Shown here: piece by piece, positions 37,701 through 49,700 of the stretch
Position numbering within the stretch: position 1 is the stretch's first letter
How the letters are laid out: each line of letters opens with the position of its first letter
Assembly (NCBI RefSeq): GCF_047663525.1
Contig: NC_092591.1
Span: forward strand, 46,911,501 to 46,975,500
Length of the DNA: 64,000 nt
DNA from: Anas platyrhynchos
Lineage: Eukaryota > Chordata > Aves > Anseriformes > Anatidae
Direction: 5' to 3'
The notes under the pieces: generated by a model
Seen by the model: only the letters and a program-made list of their open reading frames with translations
Told to the model about the DNA's origin: nothing
Databases searched by the model: none
Made by a program: the position numbers and the translations under genes

Positions 37701-40700
37701 CAGAGCAGAGGGAAGGCAGGAGGGAGCCTTACCTGGCTGTGAGGAGCTCGGCACTGCTGAGGACACAGTTGAGAGAGGGAAGGACGTAGATGAGGGCAGT
37801 GGGCTGGTTTTGGCTGTGGAGGGTGCGGAGGACGCAGGCGACTCTGTGGGAGCACTGGTCCTCGGGGGAGAGGGCTTGGGCCTCAGGGTCGTAGGCGTGG
37901 GCCTGAGCCGGGAGCTTGGGGGCGACGGGGAGGAGGCTGTGGAAGGGGCGGCAGATGGCAGCCTGGTGCTGAGAGGGCTGCTGGGGGCAGGCGACGTCCT
38001 GGCCACTGGCACTGCTGGGCTGCTGGCGGGGCTGGCCTCGCTGGGCACGGACGTCCTGGAGGTGCTGCTGGCAGACGTGGCCGGGGTGGTCTTCTCCGTG
38101 CTCACGGGCGGCACGATGCGAGGCACCGTTGTCTCTTTGGGGGTGGAGGCTGCTGGGAGGAAAGCACAGGGGGACTGAAGGTGGCAGAGGGTGACAGCGC
38201 CCCGAGGCTGCCCTCCAGCAGCTCAGCACCCTCTGCTCCTGCCTGGAATAGAAGCTATACTGAAGGTCATACTCTCATGATTTGATCCTAACTGCGTGCT
38301 AAGCCCCACTCATTCTCTATCAATCCCCCTTCAGAAAGAGAGGAGCCGACCACTGGAAAGGCAAAAGAGAGGAGAAACTCAAGTGTCAAAACACAGACAA
38401 TGCAAGAAGGGAAGGAAAAACAAGAAACAGAAACCAACCCCCAAGTCAAGCAAAGGCAATCACTCCCCTCACTCCCCATCTTTCACCAGCACACCCAGGC
38501 GCAACCAGGCTCTGAGGAACGGCTCGTTCTGAAACCTGCAACCCTCATCGTCTTGCTGAGTGTTTTGGTGTACGGTAAGGAATGGCTCGCTGGGCTCTTG
38601 CTGTAAACTCTGACAGCTCTGTCTCCTCCCTACCTCTCGCCCAGCCAAAGCCCACTAGCTGGACAGCAGACAGAGAAACAGAGAAGGTCTTTGTCTTGTT
38701 TTTCAGCTGTCATACACTCCATTTTCATCAGAGAATCATCTACAGTGATGCGTTTTCAATTTCAGATGTGCATAATATTGAGAAAACACTGATGTTTGAG
38801 GTGTTGCTGAGCAGTGCTCACACAGAATCAAGGACTTCTCATGCTGCCTTACCAGCGATGGGCCAAAACTCACTCAGGGGCTGTTCCACACCATTTGTCA
38901 TCATGCTGAGCAATGGAAGTTGGGATGAACAACATGGAAATGGGACACAGGTTGCAGTGAGGCAATGCCAAAAGCAGCGGGAACAGAGAGTCAAGGAGTT
39001 TCTTGTTGTAGTAATGAAGGTGAGAACTGGGAAGGGCAAGCAGAGCAGAGGCAAGGCAGGAGGGAGCCTTACCTGGCTGCGAGGAGCTCGGCACTGCTGA
39101 GGACACAGTTGAGAGAGGGAAGGACGTAGATGAGGGCAGCGGGCTGGTTTTGGCTGTGGAGGGTGCGGAGGACGCAGGCGACTCTGTGGGAGCACTGGTC
39201 CTCGGGGGAGAGGGCTTGGGCCTCAGGGTCGTAGGCGTGGGCCTGAGCCGGGAGCTTGGGGGCGATGGGGAGGAGGCTGTGGAAGGGGCGGCAGATGGCA
39301 GCCTGGTGCTGAGAGGGCTGCTGGGGGCAGGCGACGTCCTGGCCACTGGCACTGCTGGGCTGCTGGCGGGGCTGGCCTCGCTGGGCACGGACGTCATGGA
39401 GGTGCTGCTGGCAGACGTGGCCGGGGTGGTCTTCTCCGTGCTCACGGGCGGCACGATGTGAGGCACCGTTGTCTCTTTGGGGGTGGAGGCTGCTGGGAGG
39501 AAAGCACAGGGGGACTGAGGGTGGCAGAGGGTGACAGCGACCCGAGGCTGCCCTCCAGCAACTCAGCACCCTCTCCATCTCTATGATAGGGGAACATCTC
39601 ATTGTGTGTCGCTCAGGCCTAGGACAATGGCATGGGATATCATCTGCCTGCTGCAAGCCAGGACTGTGTGCTCCGAGAGAGAGACCTGTGCTGCAGCACA
39701 ATGACCAAAGAACTTCGAGGAAGAGGAAGCTGTCAGGGCCAAGGAGAAGGCCACCCACGGTGAGTTCACACTGGCTGATGGTTGGGCCCCACTCAATCTC
39801 TCTCACACTCCCAAACAGCAGGAAGAGGGCCACGTACCAGAAAGGCAAGAGAGAGGAAAAATTAATGCGTCAGAACTTGGACGGTGCAAGAAATGAAGGA
39901 AAAATAAGAAAAAGAAACCCCCAAGTGAAGCAAAGGCAATCGCTCCCCACCTCCTACCAGCACACCCAGGCCCAGCCAGGCTCTGAAGAATGGCTCGTTC
40001 TGAAACATGCAACCCTCATCATCATGCTGAGCGTTTTGGTGTGCGGTAAGGAATGGCTCGCTGGGCTCTTGCTGTAAGCTTTGACAGCTCTGTCTCCTCC
40101 CTACCTCTTGCCCACCCTGAGCCCACTAGCTGGACAGCAGACAGAGAAACAGAGAAGGTCTTTGTCATGGTTTTCAGCTGTTATACACTCCATTTTCATC
40201 ACAGTATTGTCTACAGTGAGGTGTTTTCAATTTCAGATGTGCATAATGTTGAGAAAACATTGTTGGTTGAAGTGTTGATGAGCAGTGCTCACACATAGTC
40301 AAGGACTTCTCTACTTCTGATGCTGCCCTGCCTGTGAGGAGGCTGGAAATTCACAAGGAGCTGAGAGGGGACACAGCCAGTGGCTGTTCCACACCATTTG
40401 ACATCAGGATGAGAGATGAATGTTGTGAAGGGGGAGGAAAGAGATAGAAAGAATAATGGCATGAGTGATCCCAGTAAAGGGCAGGCAGAGCAGAGGGAAG
40501 GCAGGAGGGAGCCTTACCTGGCTGTGAGGAGCTCGTCACTGCTGAGGACACAGTTGAGAGTGGGGAGGACGTAGATGAGGGCAGCGGGCTGGTTTTGGCT
40601 GTGGAGGGTGCGGAGGACGCAGGCGACTCTGTGGGAGCACTGGTCCTCGGGGGAGAGGGCTTGGGCCTCAGGGTCGTAGGCGTGGGCCTGAGCCGGGAGC

Positions 40701-43700
40701 TTGGGGGCGATGGGGAGGAGGCTGTGGAAGGGGCGGCAGATGGCAGCCTGGTGCTGAGAGGGCTGCTGGGGGCAGGCGACGTCCTGGCCACTGGCACTGC
40801 TGGGCTGCTGGCGGGGCTGGCCTCGCTGGGCACGGACGTCCCGGAGGTGCTGCTGGCAGACGTGGCCGGGGTGGTCTTCTCCGTGCTCACGGGCGGCACG
40901 ATGTGAGGCACCGTTGTCTCTTTGGGGGTGGAGGCTGCCGGGAGGAAAGCACAGGGGGACTGAGGGTGGCAGAGGGTGACAGCGCCCCAGGGCTGCCCTC
41001 CAGCAGCTCAGCACCCTCTCCATCTCTCTGGAAGAGGAGCATCTCCATGTGTGTCACTCAGACCCAGGACAATGGCATGGGATATCAGCTGCCTGCTGGA
41101 AGCCAGGACTGTGTGCTCCGAGAGAGAGACCTGTGCTGCAGCGCAATGCCCCCAGAACCTCAAGGGGAGAGGAAGCCGTCAGGGCCAAGGAGAAGGCTAT
41201 CCATGGTGAGTTCACCCTGGCTGGTGGCTGAGCCCCACTCAATCTCTCTCTCACTTCCCCACAGAAGGAAGAGGGCCACGTACCAGTAAGGCAAGAGAGA
41301 GGAAAAATGAATGCGTCAGAGCTTGTACGGTGCAAGAAATGAAGGAAAAACAAGAAAAAGAAACCCCCAAGTGAAGCAAAGGCAATCACTGCCCACCTCC
41401 CAACAGGACACCCAGGCCCAGCCAGGCTCTTAGGAACGGCTCATTCTGAAACGTGCAACCCTCATCGTCTTGCTGAGCGTTTTGGTGTACGGTAAGGAAT
41501 GGCTCGCTGGGCTCTTGTACGCTCTGCCAGCTCTGTCCCCTCCCTACCTCTTGCCCACCTTTACCCTACTTACTGAGGGGTAGAGAAATTTGTTTGTTCA
41601 TCTCTGGGGCCCCCATTCCAGGAGGGACTTGGGTGTATGAGAACTCCAGAGGACTAGCAATGAGTTCTGCCTTCTCTGTCTGCACCTGTGGGTGTAGCCC
41701 ATCAGGACCCATAGATGTATGGATGTCCGGCTTGCTTAATCAGTCCTTAACACAGCTGTCATGAGCCCAGGCAAACTCCTTTATTTCAACTTCCTCTGGG
41801 GCCTCAGGGGTACAGGGCTCCTCGGGAGAGTCTCTGGCATATGGACAGAGACAAATGAGGCATTCCATAACTTGTTTTCTCTTTATCTTCTGTCACCAGG
41901 GCACCCACCTCATTCATTAGTGGGCCTACATTGCCTCTAGAGTTAGTTTTATCTGCAATGTATTTAAGAAGCCCCTTCTGTTGTCCTTGACTCCTCTCGC
42001 AGGGTTTAATTCTAAGGAGGCCTTAGTTTTCCTAGTTACCTCCCTATATCCTCTAACAGCCTTATTCCTCCCAAGAGGCCAACCCCTCCTTCCATGACCT
42101 GTAGACTCTCCTATTCCACTTGAGTCTGCCCAGCAGTTCCCTGTTTAACCATGCAGGTTTCCTGGCTCTCTTCCCTGACTTCCTACTTGTTGGGATGCTC
42201 TGATCTTGAGCTTGGAAGCAGCAGTCCTTGAACACTAACCAACTGTCTTGCTCCCCTTTTCCTTCAAGTACCTTATCCCATGGAATTTCCCCTAGCAAAT
42301 GCTGGAAAAGGCCAAAGTCAGCCCTACTGAAGTCCACAGTTGTGATTCTGCTCGGTACCCTGTTCCTGCCACATGAGATCCTAAACTCCACCATCTCATG
42401 GCTGCTGCAACCAAGGCTGCCTTCAACCTTCCCTGCTTCAACCAGCCCTATCTTGTTCGTGAGGACAAGATCCAGCAGTGCTCCTCTCCTCGTTGGCACA
42501 TCCACTATTTGCATCAGGAAGTTACCCTCAGTACACTGAAGGAACCTCCTGGACTGCAGATGGCTGGCTGAGTAGGCCTTCCAGCAAATGTCAGGGTAGT
42601 TAAAATCCCCCACAATAACCAGGGCCTGTGCTCATGAGGATGCTACCAGCTGCCTGTAAAAGGCCTCGCCATCTTCCCCATCCGGATCTGGTGGCCTGTA
42701 ATAGACACCCCCAACAGTATTCCCCATGCCAGCCTGCCCCTTAATTGCCATCCACAGACTCTCAACTCGCTCCTCATCCACCCCGGACAGTACACAGTAC
42801 ATTTCAGTTGCTCTCTCATGTAAAGAGCAATTCCGCCACCTCGCCTTGCCAGCCTGTTTTTCCTGAGCAGGACATACCCATCCATGGCCACATTCCAGTC
42901 ACGTGAGCTGTCCCACCACGTCTCTGTAATCGCCACCAGATCATAATCTCCTGACTGAACATGCATTTCTACCTCCTCCTGCTTATTCCCCATGCTCCAT
43001 GCATTGGTGTACAGGCACTTCAGGGAGTGAGCTGAGCACGCCGATTTCACCCTAGGGGGGTGGGAGGTCTCACAGTCTTCATCACTGCTAGGGCGCTGCA
43101 AGCCCAGCTACAACCCCCTCCCCCTTCAGATCTAGTTTAAAGCTCTCCAAATGAGCCCTGCTGATTCCTATCCCAAAACCCTTTTGCCCCTGTGAGATAA
43201 ACCTTTCCTGCATATTACTTTCAGGCCTGGAGTCTTATAAAACCACCCATTATCAAAGAACCCAAAGCCCTGCCCATAGCACCAGTCACATAGCCAATCA
43301 TTTATGGACTGGATCCTTCTATTCCATCCCATGTCAACACCCCAGAATGGAAGGAGGGAAGAGGAAAAGGACTTGTGCCCCAGGCTCTTTCACAAACCGT
43401 CCCAAGGCCTTGCAATCCTTCTTCATTCCCCACAGACTAGAGGAGGCAGCTTCCCATCTGGAAGATCAGCAGTGGGTAATAGCATGTTGAGCACACCAGG
43501 TTGGGAAGCATCCTGGTGATATCCCTGACCAAGCTCCAGGTAGATTGCAGACTTCCCTTTGATGAGGGTCAACTCTGCATGTCGGGCCCTCTGTTCCTCT
43601 CAGAAGGAATCTCCTGCTCCAATTACCCTTCTTTCTTTCTTTTTGGAGGCAGTCATGAGGAGTGATGCCAACTGCCTCTCCTACATAACTTCGTAGGTGG

Positions 43701-46700
43701 GCCTTCCACAACATCGTTGCCTACCTATCCCTCAAGATCCAGGGCATCAAACCTATTACAGAGGGACACCTGGAAAAGCAAGGTAGATAGTGAGAGGGGT
43801 TGCCCATGATGCTGAACTGGGACTTGCTCTTGCTTCTACCCCTCTTTCTCGTTTTGGACCCCTACCTCTGCCTGACAGCAACAGAGCTGAAGATCCACCA
43901 CCCTCTGGGGGGTATCCCCCGGTGCCCTTTTCTCAGGCATGCCAGGGAACACAGGGGCCCAAACTCACCCAGGGGCTGTTCCACACCATTTGATATCAGG
44001 ATGAGAGATGAATGTTGGGATGAAGAGGGACGAAAGAGGAACAGAAAGAATAATGGCATTTGTGTTCCCTACAAAGAGCAAGCAGAGCAGAGGGAAGGCA
44101 GGAGGGAGCCTTACCTGGCTGTGAGGAGCTCGTCACTGCTGAGGACACAGTTGAGAGTGGGGAGGACGTAGATGAGGGCAGCGGGCTGGTTTTGGCTGTG
44201 GAGGGTGCGGAGGACGCAGGCGACTCTGTGGGAGCACTGGTCCTCGGGGGAGAGGGCTTGGGCCTCAGGGTCGTAGGCGTGGGCCTGAGCCGGGAGCTTG
44301 GGGGCGATGGGGAGGAGGCTGTGGAAGGGGCGGCAGATGGCAGCCTGGTGCTGAGAGGGCTGCTGGGGGCAGGCGACGTCCTGGCCACTGGCACTGCTGG
44401 GCTGCTGGCGGGGCTGGCCTCGCTGGGCACGGACGTCCTGGAGGTGCTGCTGGCAGACGTGGCCGGGGTGGTCTTCTCCGTGCTCACGGGCGGCACGATG
44501 TGAGGCACCGTTGTCTCTTTGGGGGTGGCGGCTGCCGGGAGGAAAGCACAGGGGGACTGAGGGTGGCAGAGGGTGACAGCGCCCCAGGGCTGCCCTCCAG
44601 CAGCTCAGCACCCTCTCCATCTCTCTGGAAGAGGAGCATCTCCATGTGTGTCACTCAGACCCAGGACAATGGCATGGGATATCAGCTGCCTGCTGGAAGC
44701 CAGGACTGTGTGCTCCGAGAGAGAGACCTGTGCTGCAGCGCAATGCCCCCAGAACCTCAAGGGGAGAGGAAGCCGTCAGGGCCAAGGAGAAGGCTATCCA
44801 TGGTGAGTTCACCCTGGCTGGTGGCTGAGCCCCACTCAATCTCTCTCTCACTTCCCCACAGAAGGAAGAGGGCCACGTACCAGTAAGGCAAGAGAGAGGA
44901 AAAAATAATGCATCAGAACTTGGACGGTGCAAGAAATGAAGGAAAAATAAGAAAAAGAAACCCCCAAGTGAAGCAAAGGCAATCACTGCCCACCTCCCAA
45001 CAGGACACCCAGGCCCAGCCAGGCTCTGAGGAATGGCTCGTTCTGAAACATGCAACCCTCATCATCTTGCTGAGCGTTTTGGTGTACGGTAAGGAATGGC
45101 TCGCTGGGCTCTTGCTGTAAGCTCTGCCAACTCTGTCCTCTCCCTAGCTCTTGCCCAGCCCGAGCCCACTTGCTCTGGAGCAGACAGAGAAACAGAGAAG
45201 GTCTTTTTCATGGTTTTTCGCTGTGATACACTCCATTTTCATCACAGTATTGTCTACAGTGAGGTGTTTTCAATTTCAGTTGTGTATAATGATGATAAAA
45301 CATTGTTGATTGAAGTGTTGATGAGCAGTGCTCACACATAGTCAAGGACTTCTCTACTTCTGATGCTGCCCTGCCTGTGAGGAGGCTGGAAATTCACAAG
45401 GAGCTGAGAGGGGACACAGCCAGTGGCTGTTCCACACCATTTGATATCAGGATGCGAGATAAATGTTGTGAAGGAGGAGGAAAGAGGGATAGGAAGAATA
45501 ATGGCTATTGTGTTCCCTACAAAGAGCAAGCAGAGCAGAGGGAAGGCAGGAGGGAGTCTTACCTGGCTGTGAGGAGCTCGTCACTGCTGAGGACACAGTT
45601 GAGAGTGGAGAGGACGTAGATGAGGGCAGCGGGCTGGTTTTGGCTGTGGAGGGTGCGGAGGACGCAGGCGACTCTGTGGGAGCACTGGTCCTCGGGGGAG
45701 AGGGCTTGGGCCTCAGGGTCGTAGGCGTGGGCCTGAGCCGGGAGCTTGGGGGCGATGGGGAGGAGGCTGTGGAAGGGGCAGCAGATGGCAGCCTGGTGCT
45801 GAGAGGGCTGCTGGGGGCAGGCGATGTCCTGGCCACTGGCACTGCTGGGCTGCTGGCGGGGCTGGCCTCGCTGGGCACGGACGTCCTGGAGGTGCTGCTG
45901 GCAGACGTGGCCGGGGTGGTCTTCTCCGTGCTCACGGGCGGCACGATGTGAGGCACCGTTGTCTCTTTGGGGGTGGAGGCTGCCGGGAGGAAAGCACAGG
46001 GGGAATGAGGGTGGCAGGGCAGGAGGGGCAGGCAGAGGAGGAGCGCTTGTTCTGGGCAGGTGCCCCAGGACAGCCCCAAAGGCAAGGAAGGTAGGGGTGT
46101 GCAGCCCTGAGTCGCGCCGGGCAGGGGGAGGAATGGGCCAGTGGCTGCTGCCCTTCCCCTCCCCGTCCTGCTTCTTCCCACAAAGGTGGCACAAGGACAG
46201 GGCCCCAGGGCTGCCCTCCAGCTGCTCAGCACTCTCTGCTTCTGCCTGGAAGAGGAGCCAAAATGACAGCGATATGTTTTAGTTTCAGCTAGGACAGAGT
46301 TAATTTTCCTGGTAGCTGGTATGGTGCTGTGTTTGGGATTTAGGATGAGAATAATGTTGATAACATACTGATATTTTAATTGTTGCAGGGCAGTTCTTCC
46401 AATAAACCAAGGACTTTTCAGCTTCTCACACTGTCCTGGTCATGGGCAGGCTGGGGGTGCAGTAGGAGCTGGGAGGGGACAGACCCAGGACCGCTGACCC
46501 CAAAGTGGCCAAAGGGGTATTCCATCCTGTCTGATGCCATGCTGAACAGTTATATGGGGTGACTGGCTGGGGTGGGGGAACCAGTTGCTTGGGATTAGGC
46601 TGCGCATCGTTCAGCAGGTAGTCAGCAGTTGCATTTTGCATCACTTGTTTAGTACACAGTAGTGTTAGTAGTAGTTATCATTATTATCACTTTTCCTTTC

Positions 46701-49700
46701 TTTTCTGTCGTAATAAAATTTCTTTATCTCATCCCACAGGCATCATTTCTTTCTGACTCCCTCTCCCATCCCAGAGACGGAGTGGAGAGTGACTGAATGG
46801 CTGTGTGGTGCATGGTTGCAGGCTGGGTTAAACCACAATGCCACGCTATCATGATTTCATCCCATGAGCCGGCTAAGCCCCACTCACGCTCTCGTTCACT
46901 CCCCTTCAGGAGGAAAGGGGCTGACAACCAGAAAAGCAAGATGGAGGAAGAATTCATGCATCAAAACACAGATGGTTCAGGAACTGAAGAAAAAGACAAG
47001 GAAAAGAAACCAATGCTGAAGTGAAGCAAAGGCAATCGCTTCCACATCCCACCAGTACACCCAGGTCCAGCCAGGCTCTGAAGAATGGCTCGTTCTGAAA
47101 CGTGCAACCCTCATCTTCTTGCTGAGCGTTTTGGTGTACGGTAAGGAATGGCTCACTGGGCTCTTGCTGTAAGCTCTGCCAGCTCTGTCCCCTCCCTACC
47201 TCCTGCCCACCCTGAGCCCACTTGATGGACACCAGATAGAGGGCCACTGTCGTCGTCAGCTGTGATACAGTTCATTTTCATCACGTAGCTTCTGTGGCGA
47301 AGTGTTTCTGAGTTAGCATGGGCATTCTGTTATGAAAACGCTGTAATTTCAGCTGCTGCTGAGCAGTGCTCACACCGAGTCAAGGACTTCTCTGCTTCTG
47401 ATGCTGCCCTGCCAGTGAGGAGCCTGGGGTGCACAAGGAGCTGGGAGGGAACACAGCCAGCACAGGGGGCCCAAACTCACTCAAGGGCTGCTCCACACCA
47501 TTTGACATCAGGATGAGAGTTAAATGTTGGGATGAACAGGGAGGAAAGAGGGGTAGAAAGAATAATGGCAGTTGTGTTCACAGTGAAGGGCAGGCAGAGA
47601 AGAGGGATGGCAGCAGGGAGCCTTACCTGGCTGTGAGGAGCTCGGCACTGCTGAGGACACAGTTGAGAGCGGGGAGGACGCAGATGAGGGCAGCGGGCTG
47701 GTTTTGGCTGTGGAGGGTGCGGAGGACGCAGGCGACTCTGTGGGAGCACTGGTCCTCGGGGGAGAGGGCTTGGGCCTCAGGGTCGTAGGTGTGGGCCTGA
47801 GCTGGGAGCTTGGGGGCGATGGGGAGGAGGCTGTGGAAGGGGCGGCAGATGGCAGCCTGGTGCTGAGAGGGCTGCTGGGGGCAGGCGACGTCCTGGCCAC
47901 TGGCACTGCTGGGCTGCTGGCGGGGCTGGCCTCGCTGGGCACAGACGTCCTGGAGGTGCTGCTGGCAGACGTGGCCGGGGTGGTCTTCTCCGTGCTCACG
48001 GGCGGCACGATGTGAGGCACCGTTGTCTCTTTGGGGGTGGAGGCTGCCGGAAGGAAAGCACAGGGGGAGTGAGGGTGGCAGAGGGTGACAGCGCCCCAAG
48101 GCTGCCCTCCAGCAACTCAGCACCCTCTGCAGATTATCTGCAGTGCCATCACCCTGCACTTGCAGGATACCCAGGTGATCAGGCCTAACCACCATAGGTT
48201 TATCAAAGGCAGGTCCCACTTGATGAACCTGATCTCATTCTACAAGTTGAGGTGCTCAGTGGATGAGGGATGTGGTCTACCTATGCTTCAGGAAGGCTTT
48301 TGATACTGTTTCCCACAGCCTTCTCCTGAAGAATCTGGCATCCCAAGGCCTGGATGGGTTTATGCTTTGATGGACTAAAAGTGTTGAGCCCAAAGAGTAA
48401 CGGAGGTAAATCCAGTTGGTGGCTGGTCACAAGTGGTGTCAAACACGGCTCAGTGCTGGGGCCAGTTCTTTCTAAGGTCAATGACCTTAAAGGAGGTTGT
48501 ATGGAGGTATGGATCAAGCTCTTCTCCCAAGCAGCATGTGATAAGATGAGGGTAAATGGCCACAGTGTTTTCTGGGAGAGGTTATGGTTGGCTATTAAGA
48601 GACATTTCTTTATGGAAAGAGTTATTTGGCGGTGGAACAGGATACCCAGGGAGGAGGTGCAGTCACTGTCCTGGGTAGTCATCCAGACGTGTAGATGCAG
48701 AAGGCAGTAGCATGGTTTAGTGGTGGACTTGTCAGTACCAGGTTAAAGGCTGAAGTTGGTGATCTTTGAAATATTTTCCAACCTGAATAATTCTAGGATT
48801 CAAGGATTCTGTAATCCTTATTCTCCAGGTGGCCAAAATTCACACGGGCTATTCCATACCATTTGATATCAAGCTGAGCAACGGAAGTTGGAATAAAGAA
48901 CTTCAAAAAGGGGACACAGGTCACAGAGAGAAAATGCCAAAAGAGGCAGGCAGAGAGAATGGCTGTCAAGGGCTTTGCACTACCCTGTACAAAATAAAGT
49001 GAGAACTGGCAAGGGTGGGCAGAGCAGAGGGAAGGCAGGAGGGAGCCTTACCTGGCTGTGAGGAGCTCGGAGCTGCTGAGGACACAGTTGAGAGCGGGAA
49101 GGATGTAGATGAGGGCAGCGGGCTGGTTTTGGCTGTGGAGGGTGTGGAGGACGCAGGCGACTCTGTGGGAGCACTGGTCCTCGGGGGAGAGGGCTTGGGC
49201 CTCAGGGTCGTAGGCGTGGGCCTGAGCCGGGAGCTTGGGGGCGACGGGGAGGAGGCTGTGGAAGGGGCGGCAGATGGCAGCCTGGTGCTGAGAGGGCTGC
49301 TGTGGGCTGGCGATGTCCTGGCCACTGGCACTGCTGGGCTGCTGGCGGGGCTGGCCTCGCTGGGCACGGACGTCCTGGAGGTGCTGCTGGCAGACGTGGC
49401 CGGGGTGGTCTTCTCCGTGCTCACGGGCGGCACAATGTGGGGCACCGTTGTCTCTTTGGGGCTGGAAGCTGTCGGGAGGAAAGCACAGGGGGACTGAAGG
49501 TGGCAGAGGGTGACAGCGCCCCGAGGCTGCCCTCCAGCAGCTCAGCACTCTCTGCTCCTGCCTGGAATAGAAGCTATACTGAAGGTCATACTCTCATGAT
49601 TTGATCCTAACTGCGTGCTAAGCCCCACTCATTCTCTATCAATCCCCCTTCAGAAAGAGAGGAGCCGACCACTGGAAAGGCAAAAGAGAGGAGAAACTCA

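Larger units (their letters stand above)
35300..40950. repeat. Block duplication, copy 1 (R10-R7)
   Basis: Contains four repeat exons plus CR1 and LTR pieces. It corresponds to 47,420-52,235 (R4-R1). Exon offsets are 12,130 (R10/R4), 11,319 (R9/R3 and R8/R2) and 11,322 bp (R7/R1); the larger first value reflects CR1 deletions in the other copy. Confidence 0.87.

Noticed and set aside
46265..46850. Target-site duplication around the solo LTR
   Set aside because: Flanks (GCGATA versus GCTATC region) are similar but not an exact repeat, so no TSD is claimed.
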